A DNA stretch of 64,000 bases from Planctomycetota bacterium (GTDB taxonomy: Bacteria > Planctomycetota > Planctomycetia > Pirellulales > PNKZ01). Position numbers and translations under genes: made by a program. This document shows positions 17,503 through 26,094 of this stretch, piece by piece. The DNA is taken from assembly GCA_018242585.1 (NCBI GenBank), contig JAFEBQ010000016.1:107816-171815 (forward strand), written 5' to 3'. The notes under the pieces are model-generated. The model did no database searches. It was not told the origin of the DNA and was given only the letters and a program-made list of their open reading frames with translations. Position 1 is the stretch's first letter, and the number at the start of each line of letters is the position of its first letter.

Positions 17503-18441
17503 TCAAGTATCGGAAGCCGCGGCGGCAGGCAGAATGGGCGCATGGCCCGAAGGCATGGACAAATTGCTCCCGCCCCGGATTTCCGTCTCGAACTCGCGAA
17601 AGAACGTCGGCGAATAGCCGGTCGCCTTCTTGAACAGGCGGCTGAAATACAGTTCGTCGCTAAAGCCAAGCTCCCGGGAAATCTCCTTCACCGGCTTCAG
17701 CGTGTGGAGCAGTTGCCACTTGGCGTGGATCAGGACGCGGTTGCGGATCAGATCGGTTGGCGTTGTTCCCAGCTGCTCGCGCACGACCCTGCCGAGCGTC
17801 TTGGCGGTAACGTGCAGCCGCTTGGCGTAGTCGGCGGGCGAGTGCAGCGTGCGGTAGTTCTGCTCAATCAGCTCGCGCAATTCCGCCAGAATGGGCTGCC
17901 GGAGGTCCGGCCCCGGCGCGCACGCGGCCGCCTGGGGTGACTTGAGCCTCGTGGCGAGGACGAGCAAGACCTTCAGATGAGCGAGCATGACTTCGCCGTA
18001 GGCGAGTTCACGCTTGTCGTCTTCCTGTTGGATGCGGTCGATCAGATTCTTGATGGCCGACTTGGCCGGCCCTTTCAACTTGACCACGGGAGTGCCATAG
18101 AGGTCATTGAACAAGACGCCACTGCAACCGACTTCGGCGTGGAACGTCTCGACGCACAGAAAGTTGGCGTGAAACTGTACCAACTCTCCGCATATCGGCG
18201 CGCCGGCGGCGAACCGAAGGTGCTGGTAGGGGACAAAAAACAGCAACTCATTCGGGCCAAAACTGAACTGGGAAGCGTCCGCCCAAACGGTCCCACTGCC
18301 AGATTCGATCAGGTAGACCGAAAAGTAATTCGTGCGGGCGGGCTCGAACGATTTGCGCCTCGGGTCGAGGCGTTCCGTGCGAATGGCCTGTCCGCCCTGT
18401 CGAGGGTCGAACAGGTTGTGGGTGGCGTTTCGTTTTTCCAT
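17503..18441 (-). CDS. AraC-family transcriptional regulator
   Basis: 312 residues. The N-terminal cupin-like sensor domain (about 30-170) contains YFSVYLIESGSGTVWADASQ and PNELLFFVPYQHLRF. The C-terminal double helix-turn-helix (about 200-290) contains YAKRLHVTAKTLGRVVRE and VKEISRELGFSDELYFSRLF followed by KKATGYSPTFFRE, the canonical AraC signature. It lies upstream of, and in the same direction as, the YkgB-like and VOC genes and probably controls them in response to a small effector or oxidant (inference). Confidence 0.9.
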   Translation of the reverse strand: MEKRNATHNLFDPRQGGQAIRTERLDPRRKSFEPARTNYFSVYLIESGSGTVWADASQFSFGPNELLFFVPYQHLRFAAGAPICGELVQFHANFLCVETFHAEVGCSGVLFNDLYGTPVVKLKGPAKSAIKNLIDRIQQEDDKRELAYGEVMLAHLKVLLVLATRLKSPQAAACAPGPDLRQPILAELRELIEQNYRTLHSPADYAKRLHVTAKTLGRVVREQLGTTPTDLIRNRVLIHAKWQLLHTLKPVKEISRELGFSDELYFSRLFKKATGYSPTFFREFETEIRGGSNLSMPSGHAPILPAAAASDT

Positions 18442-18599
18442 ACGCTGGCGAATACCTTTGACGGTCGAAAGGGCAGTCTACGTCCTCGGCAACAAGATCG
18501 TCACCAGCACCGTCGCTTTTCTAAACAGGGGTTCTCTCCGGTTTATTGACCAGGACGGGTATTATAACCGCATCCTCCGACACGTTGGGCTTCGGAACC

Positions 18600-19613
18600 A
18601 TGAACCCCGCCAACTTGCCTCCATTCGAGCCTCATCCCTGGTTGCGCGGCGCGCATGCCCAGACGCTGGCCGGCGTCTATCTGCCGGGACACGCGGTCCC
18701 CTATCGGGCCGTTCAGCACCGTGTCGCGCTCGACGACGGCGACACGATCGTGCTGCACGATGACCAGCCGGCCGAGTGGCGTCCGGGTGAACGTGTCGTG
18801 CTGTTGATGCACGGACTGTGTGGCAGCCATCAAAGCGGGTACATGTGCCGCATCGCCGACAAGCTCAACGCCCGCGGAGTGCGGACCTTTCGGCTCGATC
18901 TGCGCGGTTGCGGCGCGGGGGCGGGCCTGGCGCGGTTGCCCTATCACAGCGGGCGCTCGGCCGACGCGGCCGCGGCGATCGAGCGCGTTGCCGCGTTTTG
19001 TCCCGATGCGCCGCTGACGCTGGTTGGGTTCTCTCTCGGGGGCAACATCACGTTGAAACTGTTGGGCGAGATCGGCGCGCGGCCGGTCGGCAACTTGGAC
19101 AGCGCCGTGGCCGTCTGTCCGCCGATCAACCTGGCGGGCTGTTGTCGCGGGTTGCAGGTGGGGCTGCGGCGGGGGTATGACCGCTACTTCGCGCGGCAGT
19201 TGCGACAGATGTTGCGAGAATTGGCGCGACTGGTCGCCGATCCGCCACCGGCCCAGTTCGCGCGCGAGCCGCGCAGCGTGTGGGACTTTGACGACGTGTA
19301 CACCGCGCCGGTCAGCGGCTTTGGCACGGCCGAGAACTATTACGCCCAGTGCAGCGCGGGGCCGTTGGTCGCCAGGATTCAACTGCCGACGCTGATCGTG
19401 GCGTCGCGCGACGATCCGATGGTCGCGGCCGACGATTTCGACCGGCTGACGCTTCCCAGTGCGGTGCAGTTGCACATGACCGAGCGCGGCGGGCACCTGG
19501 GCTTTATCGCTCGCGGCGGCGTGGACCCCGATCGGCGCTGGCTCGATTGGCGCGTGGTCGACTGGGTGCTGGCGCAACGCGACGCTACGGCGCTCGGTCT
19601 AAAAACATTTTGA
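18600..19613 (+). CDS. YheT-type alpha/beta hydrolase
   Basis: 337 residues; the ATG at 18600 is chosen over an earlier in-frame ATG at 18546 because PFEPHPWLRGAHAQTL is the usual YheT start. Features in order: oxyanion region LLMHGLCGSHQSGYM, FRLDLRGCGAG, nucleophile S145 in VGFSLGGN, acid in VASRDDPMV, and catalytic His in RGGHLGF. E. coli YheT and plant EMB8 homologues are putative esterases or lipases of unknown substrate. The gene is divergent from the AraC regulator and is followed by long hairpin E1. Confidence 0.87.
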   Translation: MNPANLPPFEPHPWLRGAHAQTLAGVYLPGHAVPYRAVQHRVALDDGDTIVLHDDQPAEWRPGERVVLLMHGLCGSHQSGYMCRIADKLNARGVRTFRLDLRGCGAGAGLARLPYHSGRSADAAAAIERVAAFCPDAPLTLVGFSLGGNITLKLLGEIGARPVGNLDSAVAVCPPINLAGCCRGLQVGLRRGYDRYFARQLRQMLRELARLVADPPPAQFAREPRSVWDFDDVYTAPVSGFGTAENYYAQCSAGPLVARIQLPTLIVASRDDPMVAADDFDRLTLPSAVQLHMTERGGHLGFIARGGVDPDRRWLDWRVVDWVLAQRDATALGLKTF

Positions 19614-19760
19614 ACCGCAAAGACGCAAAGGACGCCAAGAAAACCATTTGAAACGCAGAGTGTCGCAGAGAAGAAGAACAATTCCTTTCTCCGCGCCCCC
19701 TGCGTTCTCTGCGATTAAGTCCTTGGCATTTCCTTCGCGCCCTTTGCGTCTTTGCGGTTC
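19612..19760. repeat. Dispersed repeat family E, copy E1 (long hairpin)
   Basis: Starts GAACCGCAAAGACGCAAAGG and ends with the complement CCTTTGCGTCTTTGCGGTTC, with inner arms built on ACGCAGAG/CTCTGCG words. About 150 nt of quasi-periodic inverted repeat lies between the convergent YheT and MFS genes. A related copy is at 41060-41220. Confidence 0.85.
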
Positions 19761-19789
19761 AAATTATTCTTGTGCAGGGGCAAGAGCAA

Positions 19790-21085
19790 CTAACCGCTGA
19801 TATCCTTGTGCGATGTTTCGCTGAGAAAATGGATGCACAGGGACGAGATCACCGCCAACAGCGCGATGTAAACCGCGATCGGCCAGTAGCTTTCCGGGAA
19901 GTGATACGACAGCGTCGTGGCCACGATCGGCGCGAGCCCACCCGCGAACGGCCCGGCGATCTGATAGGTCAGCGACGCGCCGGTGTAGCGCAGCCGGGTC
20001 GAGAACAGCTCGGGAATCAGCGCCGCCTGCACGCTGTAGAGCATGGCGTGGACGATGCCCAGCATGACGCCGGTCGCCACCATGATCGCCAGCGGTTCCC
20101 GCGTGTCGAGCAGCGCATAGTAAGGCAACGCCAGCACGATCAGTAACACATTTCCGGTCAGGTACAGCGACTTGCGCGACCAGACATCGGACAACCAGCC
20201 ATACAGCGGAATGGTCACACAGGCCACGACCGCCGCCACGTTGACGCTGGCCAGCGTGATGTTCCGCGGCACGTCGAGAACATTGCTGCCGTAGGTCAGG
20301 AGGTACGTTGCGAACAGATAAAAGACCGAGTTCTCGCTCAGTCGGCTGCCCGCCCCCAGGGCGATCTCTTTCCAGTTGGTGCGCAGCACTTCGCGCAGCG
20401 GTGTCTGGGCCACTTCGTGGTGCGCCTTGACCTCGGCGAACAGCGGGGACTCGGTGACGAACGAGCGAATCAGAAAGCCGACCAGGATCAACAGCGCGCT
20501 GGCAAAGAACGGCAGCCGCCAGCCCCACTCGATCAACTGTTCCGGAGTCAGCGCCCGTTCGCATGCGTACAGCGCGCCGGTCGACAGCAGCAAGCCGATC
20601 GGCACGCCGACCTGCGGCCAACTGGCCAGCAAGCCGCGCCGGCCGCGATGCCCGCTTTCGAGCGCCAACAGCACCGCGCCACCCCATTCGCCGCCGACAC
20701 CGATCCCTTGCATGAACCTCAGCGCGACCAGCGCCAGCGGCGCGAGTGCGCCAATTTGTCGGTACGACGGCAGAAAGCCGATTAGCAGCGTGCTGATCCC
20801 CATCAGCAATAAGGTCGCGACGAGCGCGGCTTTGCGTCCGCTGCGATCCCCCATCCGACCGAAGATCACGCCCCCCAATGGCCGGGCGAGGAAACCAACC
20901 GTGAACGTGCCGAAGGCCGAAATCTGGCCGATGAATTCCGTCTGTTCCGGGAAGAAGACTTGCGGAAAGACGAGCGCCGCGGCCGCGCCGTAGAGAAAAA
21001 AGTCGTACCACTCGATGGTCGTGCCCACCGTGCTACCGACCACGGCCAGAAGTAACGCGCGACGATTGTTGGGCGGTGGGGGCAT
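19790..21085 (-). CDS. MFS transporter, metabolite:proton symporter type (ShiA/KgtP/ProP-like)
   Basis: 431 residues with twelve hydrophobic segments. Markers of the metabolite:H+ symporter family: GTTIEWYDFFLYGAAAAL in TM1, FLARPLGGVIFGRMGDRSGR (loop 2-3 signature), GIGVGGEWGGAVLLALE in TM4 and STRLRYTGASLTYQIAGPF near TM10. Such carriers import carboxylates, osmolytes or aromatic acids; the substrate cannot be read here. It is convergent with the YheT gene and divergent from the sulfatase at 21319. Confidence 0.9.
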   Translation of the reverse strand: MPPPPNNRRALLLAVVGSTVGTTIEWYDFFLYGAAAALVFPQVFFPEQTEFIGQISAFGTFTVGFLARPLGGVIFGRMGDRSGRKAALVATLLLMGISTLLIGFLPSYRQIGALAPLALVALRFMQGIGVGGEWGGAVLLALESGHRGRRGLLASWPQVGVPIGLLLSTGALYACERALTPEQLIEWGWRLPFFASALLILVGFLIRSFVTESPLFAEVKAHHEVAQTPLREVLRTNWKEIALGAGSRLSENSVFYLFATYLLTYGSNVLDVPRNITLASVNVAAVVACVTIPLYGWLSDVWSRKSLYLTGNVLLIVLALPYYALLDTREPLAIMVATGVMLGIVHAMLYSVQAALIPELFSTRLRYTGASLTYQIAGPFAGGLAPIVATTLSYHFPESYWPIAVYIALLAVISSLCIHFLSETSHKDISG

Positions 21086-21318
21086 GCGACGGCTTTCACA
21101 ACCAAGGTTATGCGCGGGCGATCAAATGATGTGAGCAAAACAATAACATTGCCCTAGCGCACGTTCCACCATGCGGGGCGAACTGATCACGTTTTTCGTT
21201 GTGGCGGCCGTGCGGTGGAACTAGACTTCAAGCCGCTTATCGAGGAACCCGTTCAGGCCGCCAAGGATTATCTGCTCGTAGGTTTTGATTCATTGAGATA
21301 CCGCTGGGGGAGACTGCC

Positions 21319-23007
21319 ATGAGCCACTGCAACGCCATTCGCTGGTCCACGATGATCAAACTAGTCGCCCTGACGTGGGTGGCGAGCGTCGCCGTCACGG
21401 TGGCGCAGGCCGCCGACAAGCCGAACATCCTGGTCATCTTTGGCGACGACATCGGCATTGCGAATGTCAGCGCCTACAGCGACGGCCTGATGGGCTATAC
21501 CACGCCGCACATCGACCGGCTGGCCACCGAGGGGATGCGGTTTCTGCACTACTATGGCGAGCAATCATGCACGGCCGGGCGCGCCGCGTTTCTGACCGGA
21601 CAACACGGCCTGCGCACCGGGCTGACCAAGGTCGGCTTCCCGGGCGCGCCGATGGGGATGAACCAGAAAGATCCTTCGGTCGGCGGGCTGCTCAAGAACT
21701 TGGGCTACACCACCGGGCAGTTTGGCAAGAACCACGTCGGCGACCGGAACGAATCGCTGCCGACGGTGAATGGCTTCGACGAGTTCTTTGGCAACCTGTA
21801 CCACTTGAACGCCGAGGAAGAGCCCGAGCTGCCGGATTATCCCAAGGACCCGGCCTACCTGGCCAAGTTTGGGCCGCGGGGCGTGCTGCGCTGCAAGGCC
21901 ACCGACCGCGACGATCCGACGGTCGATCCGCGCTTTGGCCGCGTGGGCAAGCAGACGATCGAAGACAGCGGCCCGCTGACCAAGAAGCGGATGGAAACGA
22001 TCGACGATGAAACGTCGGCCGCGGCGATCGATTTCATCAAGCGGCAGCACAAGGCCGGCCAGCCGTTCTTCTGCTGGTACAACTCGACGCGCATGCACCT
22101 GCGCACCCACGTCCGCCAGGAACATCGCGGCCGATACACGCACGGCGACAGCGAGTACATCGACGGCATGATCGAGCACGACGAAACGATCGGCGCGATC
22201 CTGACGGCGCTTGACGAGTTGGGCATCGCGAACGACACGTTGGTGCTCTACACCAGCGACAACGGCCCGCACATGAACACCTGGCCCGACGGTGCGATGA
22301 CGCCGTTCCGTTCGGAAAAGAACACCAATTGGGAAGGGGCGTTCCGGGTGCCGTGCCTGGTCCGCTGGCCCGGACACATCAAGCCCGGCACGGTGACCAA
22401 CGAGCTGATGAGCCACAACGACTGGATTCCCACGTTGTGCGCGATTGCCGGCGAGTCGGACATTGCCGGCAAGCTCAAGCAAGGATACACCGCCAACGGC
22501 ATCAGCTACCAAGTCCATCTCGACGGCTACAACCAGTCGAAGTTCCTCACCTCGGTCGAAGGAACCGTGGGCAAGAACAACGGCGTGAAGAGTGCCCGCG
22601 ACAAGTTCTTCTATGCCGACGACGACGGCCAATTGGTCGCCATGCGTCAGGGGGCCTACAAGTACGTCTTCGAGGAGCAACGCGCCCAGGGGACGATGCA
22701 AGTCTGGGCCGAGCCGTTCACCAAGCTGCGCTTGCAGAAGATTTTCAACCTGTTCCAGGATCCGTTCGAGCGGGCCGACATCACGTCGAACACATTCTGG
22801 GATTGGCAGCTTAACCACGTGGGCAGCATGTACGGCGTGATGGATGACGTCTTCAAGTTCGCCACGACCTTCAAGGAGTTCCCGCCCCGTTCGACGCCGC
22901 CGTCGTTCAATCCGGCGACGATCCTGGAAGGGACGATGCGCGAAATCAAAATCGAGCAGCGGCTCAAGACGCTCGCCCCGCTGCACAACGCCGAGAAAAA
23001 GGAATAG
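21319..23007 (+). CDS. Secreted type I sulfatase (arylsulfatase)
   Basis: 562 residues with a signal peptide (about 12-31, ending AQAAD); GGGGGAGA before the ATG supports the start. Metal-binding NILVIFGDDIGIANVSAYS near residue 36 and formylglycine site CTAGR at C84 (SCTAGRAAFLTGQ). Then GKNHVGDRN, the second metal site YTSDNGPHMNTWPDG, and FRVPCLVRWPGHIKPG. The enzyme hydrolyses sulfate esters outside the cytoplasm after conversion of C84 to formylglycine. The long C-terminal half lacking an obvious extra domain resembles arylsulfatase A-like planctomycete paralogues. A sugar kinase and DUF1080 gene lie nearby on the other strand. Confidence 0.92.
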   Translation: MSHCNAIRWSTMIKLVALTWVASVAVTVAQAADKPNILVIFGDDIGIANVSAYSDGLMGYTTPHIDRLATEGMRFLHYYGEQSCTAGRAAFLTGQHGLRTGLTKVGFPGAPMGMNQKDPSVGGLLKNLGYTTGQFGKNHVGDRNESLPTVNGFDEFFGNLYHLNAEEEPELPDYPKDPAYLAKFGPRGVLRCKATDRDDPTVDPRFGRVGKQTIEDSGPLTKKRMETIDDETSAAAIDFIKRQHKAGQPFFCWYNSTRMHLRTHVRQEHRGRYTHGDSEYIDGMIEHDETIGAILTALDELGIANDTLVLYTSDNGPHMNTWPDGAMTPFRSEKNTNWEGAFRVPCLVRWPGHIKPGTVTNELMSHNDWIPTLCAIAGESDIAGKLKQGYTANGISYQVHLDGYNQSKFLTSVEGTVGKNNGVKSARDKFFYADDDGQLVAMRQGAYKYVFEEQRAQGTMQVWAEPFTKLRLQKIFNLFQDPFERADITSNTFWDWQLNHVGSMYGVMDDVFKFATTFKEFPPRSTPPSFNPATILEGTMREIKIEQRLKTLAPLHNAEKKE

Positions 23008-23059
23008 GCGGCGCGCGTGAGTTCGAGATAGCGAGGCGAGCGGACGAGACAAATCTCTG

Positions 23060-23213
23060 GGTAGCCTCGGTTGCTCGTCAACCGGGGCGGGCGAAGCCCG
23101 CAAGAGGCACCGGGCGAACGCTGATTGCGGGCGTGACCTGCTTCTTGTCGACCGCGGCGCTCGATGCCTCTTGTTGCTGCGCAACATCGGTTGGCGAGCA
23201 ACCGGGGTTACCC
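23060..23213. repeat. Inverted repeat family H
   Basis: Left arm GGGTAGCCTCGGTTGCTCGT and right arm ending AGCAACCGGGGTTACCC pair over about 29 nt with few mismatches. The arms enclose further short inversions such as GGGCGAAGCCC. It lies between the convergent sulfatase and PfkB genes and is a candidate bidirectional terminator. Confidence 0.7.
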
Positions 23214-23241
23214 CTCGATAGTGACGAGTCCTCACCGCGAG

Positions 23242-24291
23242 TTACCGTTGCACGCGGCCCGAGGCCGTGCCGGTCATCAACGCTTCGATCTCGCCGCGCG
23301 TGGTGTAGTTGAAATCGCCGGCGATCGAATGGGCCAGGCAACCCGCCGCTGTGGCGAAGCGGGCGGCCGTATGCGGCGCGGCCAGCTCGGGCGTGGTCAG
23401 CGCGAAGATCAACCCGGCCGTGAAGGCGTCGCCAGCCCCCAGCCGATCGACGATTTGCGGCACGTCGTAAAGTTGCCCCGTCTCGGTTCCGTGAAACACC
23501 TGGCCCGCGCCGGCTTCGTACAGCAAGCCGCCGAATCGGGTGTGCGCCGCGGAAACGGTTTCACGCACCGTCATGGCCACTCGCTTGATGCGAGGAAACG
23601 CGCGGACGATCTCGCGCACCAGCGCCGTGTTGTCGGACGTGCCAGTCAGGCCCAACATCTGTTCCGCGTCTTCCGGGCCGCCGACGAACAGATCGACCAG
23701 CGGCAGCAACTCGCGCATGGTCCTTGTGGCCAGCTCGCGCGGCTTGAGCCCCGGCTCCCAATTCCAGAGCTTGCTTCGATAGTTCATGTCGCAGGCGACC
23801 TTCACGCCGCGCTGGCTCGCCTCTTGCATGGCCGTACGGGCCACTTCGGCGGCATTGCGCGAGATGGCGGGCGTGATGCCCGAGATGACGAACCACTCGG
23901 CCCCGTCCAGGATCGCCGGCCAGTCATACGCGCTGGCCGGCGTGACCGCGGCCGACGAGCCTTCGCGATCGTAGATCACCTGGCCGGCCCGTTGGTTGAC
24001 GCCGTGCTCGAGAAAGTACAGCCCCAGCCGACCGGTCGGCGTCCGCACGATGTGGCGAGTGTCAACCCCCAGCGAGCGCAAGTCCGCCACACAGGCGTCG
24101 GCCAGCGCGTGCCGCGGCAGCGCGGTCACGAACGCCGCCTCGCCACCCAGGTAAGCGATCGAGACGGCGATCGACGCCTCGGCCCCGGCGAAGGTGACTT
24201 CCATCGCGCCGGGCATCGCTTGCTGGAATCGCTGGAAACCCGGCGCGGCCAGGCGTCCCATGATCTCGCCGAACGTGACGATTCGACTCAT
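23242..24291 (-). CDS. PfkB-family sugar kinase, probably 2-keto-3-deoxygluconate kinase-like
   Basis: 349 residues from the ATG at 24291 (MSRIVTFGEIMGRLAAPG); the frame is open 11 codons upstream without need. Ribokinase features: FAGAEASIAVSIAYLGGEAAFVT near residue 35 (substrate loop), CDMNYRSKLWN, FVGGPEDAEQMLG, and the ATP/anion-hole signature DRLGAGDAFTAGLIFA with the catalytic Asp near residue 295. The FGEIMGRL start and DMNYRSKLW motif are typical of KDG kinases in the Entner-Doudoroff or uronate route. It probably phosphorylates sugars released by the surrounding hydrolases (inference). Confidence 0.85.
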   Translation of the reverse strand: MSRIVTFGEIMGRLAAPGFQRFQQAMPGAMEVTFAGAEASIAVSIAYLGGEAAFVTALPRHALADACVADLRSLGVDTRHIVRTPTGRLGLYFLEHGVNQRAGQVIYDREGSSAAVTPASAYDWPAILDGAEWFVISGITPAISRNAAEVARTAMQEASQRGVKVACDMNYRSKLWNWEPGLKPRELATRTMRELLPLVDLFVGGPEDAEQMLGLTGTSDNTALVREIVRAFPRIKRVAMTVRETVSAAHTRFGGLLYEAGAGQVFHGTETGQLYDVPQIVDRLGAGDAFTAGLIFALTTPELAAPHTAARFATAAGCLAHSIAGDFNYTTRGEIEALMTGTASGRVQR

Positions 24292-24351
24292 GCGTCTCGT
24301 GCCTGCGCCTCGCGGAAACTTCACTCGTCGTCGCTGTTGGATCGTCGGCGA

Positions 24352-25323
24352 TTACCGCTCGACGACCCAGATGTTACGAAACGCGACCGGGTTGCCGTGA
24401 TCTTGCAGGAACAGCGCGTCGGGCGAGTTCCCCTCGGCATGGCGACCGGGCGTGCTGCCGGTCAACTCGAGATCGTCGTAGATCAGCACACCGTTGTGCC
24501 GAATGGTCACTCGTGCGTTCCGCGTCTTCTTGCCGTCGGCGTCGTAGCGAGCGGCTTTGAAGTCGATGTCATACGTCTGCCACGCCAGCGGCGGCAGGCA
24601 CGCGTTGACGGCCGGCGCTTGTTGCTTGTAGATGCCGCCGCACTCGTTGTTCTCACCTTCCAGGCCGAACGAATCGAGCACCTGGCATTCGTAGCGGCTT
24701 TGGATGTAGACGCCGCTGTTGCCGCGGGCCTGGCCGCGCGACTTGGGCATGAACGGCGTGCGGAACTCGATGTGCAGCGTGTGGTCGTTGAACTTCTGCT
24801 TGCTTTCACAGCCGGTCGCGCCCAACAGGTTGCCTTCGACCAACTTGCCATTCACAAAGTTGTCGGCCGAGCTGCCGTCGAACAGGACGATCGCGCCCGA
24901 CGAAGCCGCCGCCCCCAGCGTGGGGCTCTTGCGTTCTTCCTTGCGCAGGGCGACGAGCTTGTTGCCAGCCGTGTCGCTGACGGTCAAGACGCCGTCGCGA
25001 ATCGTGCCGCGCCAATCGTCCCCCGTGGCGGTTAGCACGCCGTCCTTCAACTCGCCGGTGCCGCGCTTGCGTTCGTCGCCGCGCTGCCACCCTTCGGCCG
25101 GCAGCCCGCCCCGGTAGCCGACGACGTCGAACTTGCCTTCGCCCAGCGCGATGACGTGGGCGCCCCATTTCGGGTCGCCGTCGACCGAGCGGTATTCCCC
25201 TTGCACCTGAAAGTCAGGTCCGGCCGAAGCCGCTTCGGTGAACGCTTCACCCCCGGCCGCCCGGGCCAACGAAGCGGCGGCTAGAACGGAGAACGAGGCG
25301 AGAGCAAACGCGCGAATGTTCAT
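24352..25323 (-). CDS. Secreted DUF1080 (3-keto-disaccharide hydrolase family) protein
   Basis: 323 residues with a signal peptide (about 1-22, SLARAAGG). The N-terminal 120 residues form a Gly-rich beta region of unknown type (GKFDVVGYRGGLPAEGWQ). The DUF1080 domain covers about 140-323: IVLFDGSSADNFVNGK, DHTLHIEFRTPFMPKSRG, GNSGVYIQSRYECQVLDSFG, WQTYDIDFKAARYDADG and LQDHGNPVAFRNIWVVER. This is the planctomycete lipid/polysaccharide-associated form. It lies 60 nt upstream of the PfkB gene in the same direction, so co-transcription is possible. Confidence 0.85.
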   Translation of the reverse strand: MNIRAFALASFSVLAAASLARAAGGEAFTEAASAGPDFQVQGEYRSVDGDPKWGAHVIALGEGKFDVVGYRGGLPAEGWQRGDERKRGTGELKDGVLTATGDDWRGTIRDGVLTVSDTAGNKLVALRKEERKSPTLGAAASSGAIVLFDGSSADNFVNGKLVEGNLLGATGCESKQKFNDHTLHIEFRTPFMPKSRGQARGNSGVYIQSRYECQVLDSFGLEGENNECGGIYKQQAPAVNACLPPLAWQTYDIDFKAARYDADGKKTRNARVTIRHNGVLIYDDLELTGSTPGRHAEGNSPDALFLQDHGNPVAFRNIWVVER

Positions 25324-25447
25324 GGCGGCGAATCCTGAATGACCAGGGCAGGGGAGGGTTACGAGTCAGCGAGATTTTCAACCGCCACGCCGCGCAACGC
25401 AAGAGGCGGGGCGTCGCATTCGAGCAGCACTCAAGAGACGATAGCGG

Positions 25448-25548
25448 GGGTGGCACGTCCCCAGCGCAGCGCAGGGCGTGGGGAATCGCCAATCAAATAT
25501 CGGCATCCGTACATGCTTCCCCACGCCCGAAGGACGGGCGTGCCACCC
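25448..25548. repeat. Dispersed repeat family B, copy B2
   Basis: Matches B1 (5785-5884) along its whole length, including the inner GCAGGGCGTGGGGAATCGCC block. It is the first element of the repeat mosaic that fills 25440-25950. Confidence 0.85.
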
Positions 25549-25607
25549 AGACGCTAAAGTGCGGCGCGAGCTATGGCGCCAACTCCGCGTGACGCGCGAC
25601 CTGTTTC

Positions 25608-25665
25608 TGACCCTCGCCCCTTGCGGGAGAGGGTGGTTCGCGTTAGCGAACTGGGTGAGGGGTCG
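25608..25665. repeat. Inverted repeat (CCTCGCCCCTTGCGGGAGAG type)
   Basis: GACCCTCGCCCCTTGCGGGA at the left pairs loosely with GGGTGAGGGGTC at the right, around GTTCGCGTTAGCGAAC. The latter is a perfect 16-nt palindrome at 25637-25652. Repeat A4 follows directly. Confidence 0.65.
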
Positions 25666-25698
25666 CGTCAGGCGGGCGCGATTTGCAGTGGCGCGTGG

Positions 25699-25746
25699 AC
25701 CCTCATCCGGCCTATCGGCCACCTTCTCCCGGAGGGGAGAAGGGTT
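25699..25746 (+). repeat. Dispersed repeat family A, copy A4
   Basis: Full core CCCTCATCCGGCCTATCGGC ... GGGGAGAAGGGTTTGCG, with the shared left flank GTCAGGCGGGCGCGATT (25667) and right flank GCTGGCTCGGTGACGATGGA. A3 at 8424-8468 has the same flanks, so the mobile or copied unit is about 130 nt rather than only the hairpin. Confidence 0.85.
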
Positions 25747-25779
25747 TGCGCTGGCTCGGTGACGATGGACGCCGGCGCG

Positions 25780-25801
25780 TGGTACGCACGGATGCGTACC
25801 C
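25780..25801. repeat. Dispersed repeat family D, copy D2 (short)
   Basis: GGTACGCACGGATGCGTACC, a hairpin of the same words as D1 at 12399-12470; another half (GGTACGCATG) is at about 25952. Confidence 0.6.
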
Positions 25802-25849
25802 TCGCGGCCTGAATTACCGCACGGGATTCGCCCTTACGCCTCGCGCTTG

Positions 25850-25924
25850 CCGTCATTCCCGCGCAGGCGGGAATCTAGACCTTGTGGATGGCACCCTAGA
25901 TTCCCGCCTGCGCGGGAATGACGG
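25850..25924. repeat. Dispersed repeat family C, copy C2
   Basis: Same hairpin as 7127-7200: GCCGTCATTCCCGCGCAGGC ... CTAGA, an unrelated loop of about 19 nt, and the complementary arm ending GGGAATGACGGC. The arms are conserved while the loop differs. Confidence 0.85.
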
Positions 25925-26094
25925 CATGTCTCGTTTCGCGATGGTGTGCGTGGTACGCATGTTGAAAGGGCTGGTCCCCTGCAACTGGCAATTCGTTTCA
26001 AAGCAGGCCACAATCGTCAGGTACAGGTAGCTGACCTACCAAATCTGGCCCGGCGTGCCGCCGAATGGTCTGGCCTTGAATCGAGAGCAGAAGC

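Noticed and set aside
19764..21011. Alternative minus-strand frame across the MFS gene
   Set aside because: Arg/Ala-rich shadow frame; the 19790-21085 frame has twelve hydrophobic segments and the MFS signatures.
21565..23235. 556-codon minus-strand open frame opposite the sulfatase
   Set aside because: Antisense shadow of a GC-rich gene; the plus strand has all sulfatase motifs and a signal peptide.
23164..25035. 623-codon plus-strand open frame opposite the PfkB and DUF1080 genes
   Set aside because: It spans two well-supported minus-strand genes and their gap and has no recognisable domain.
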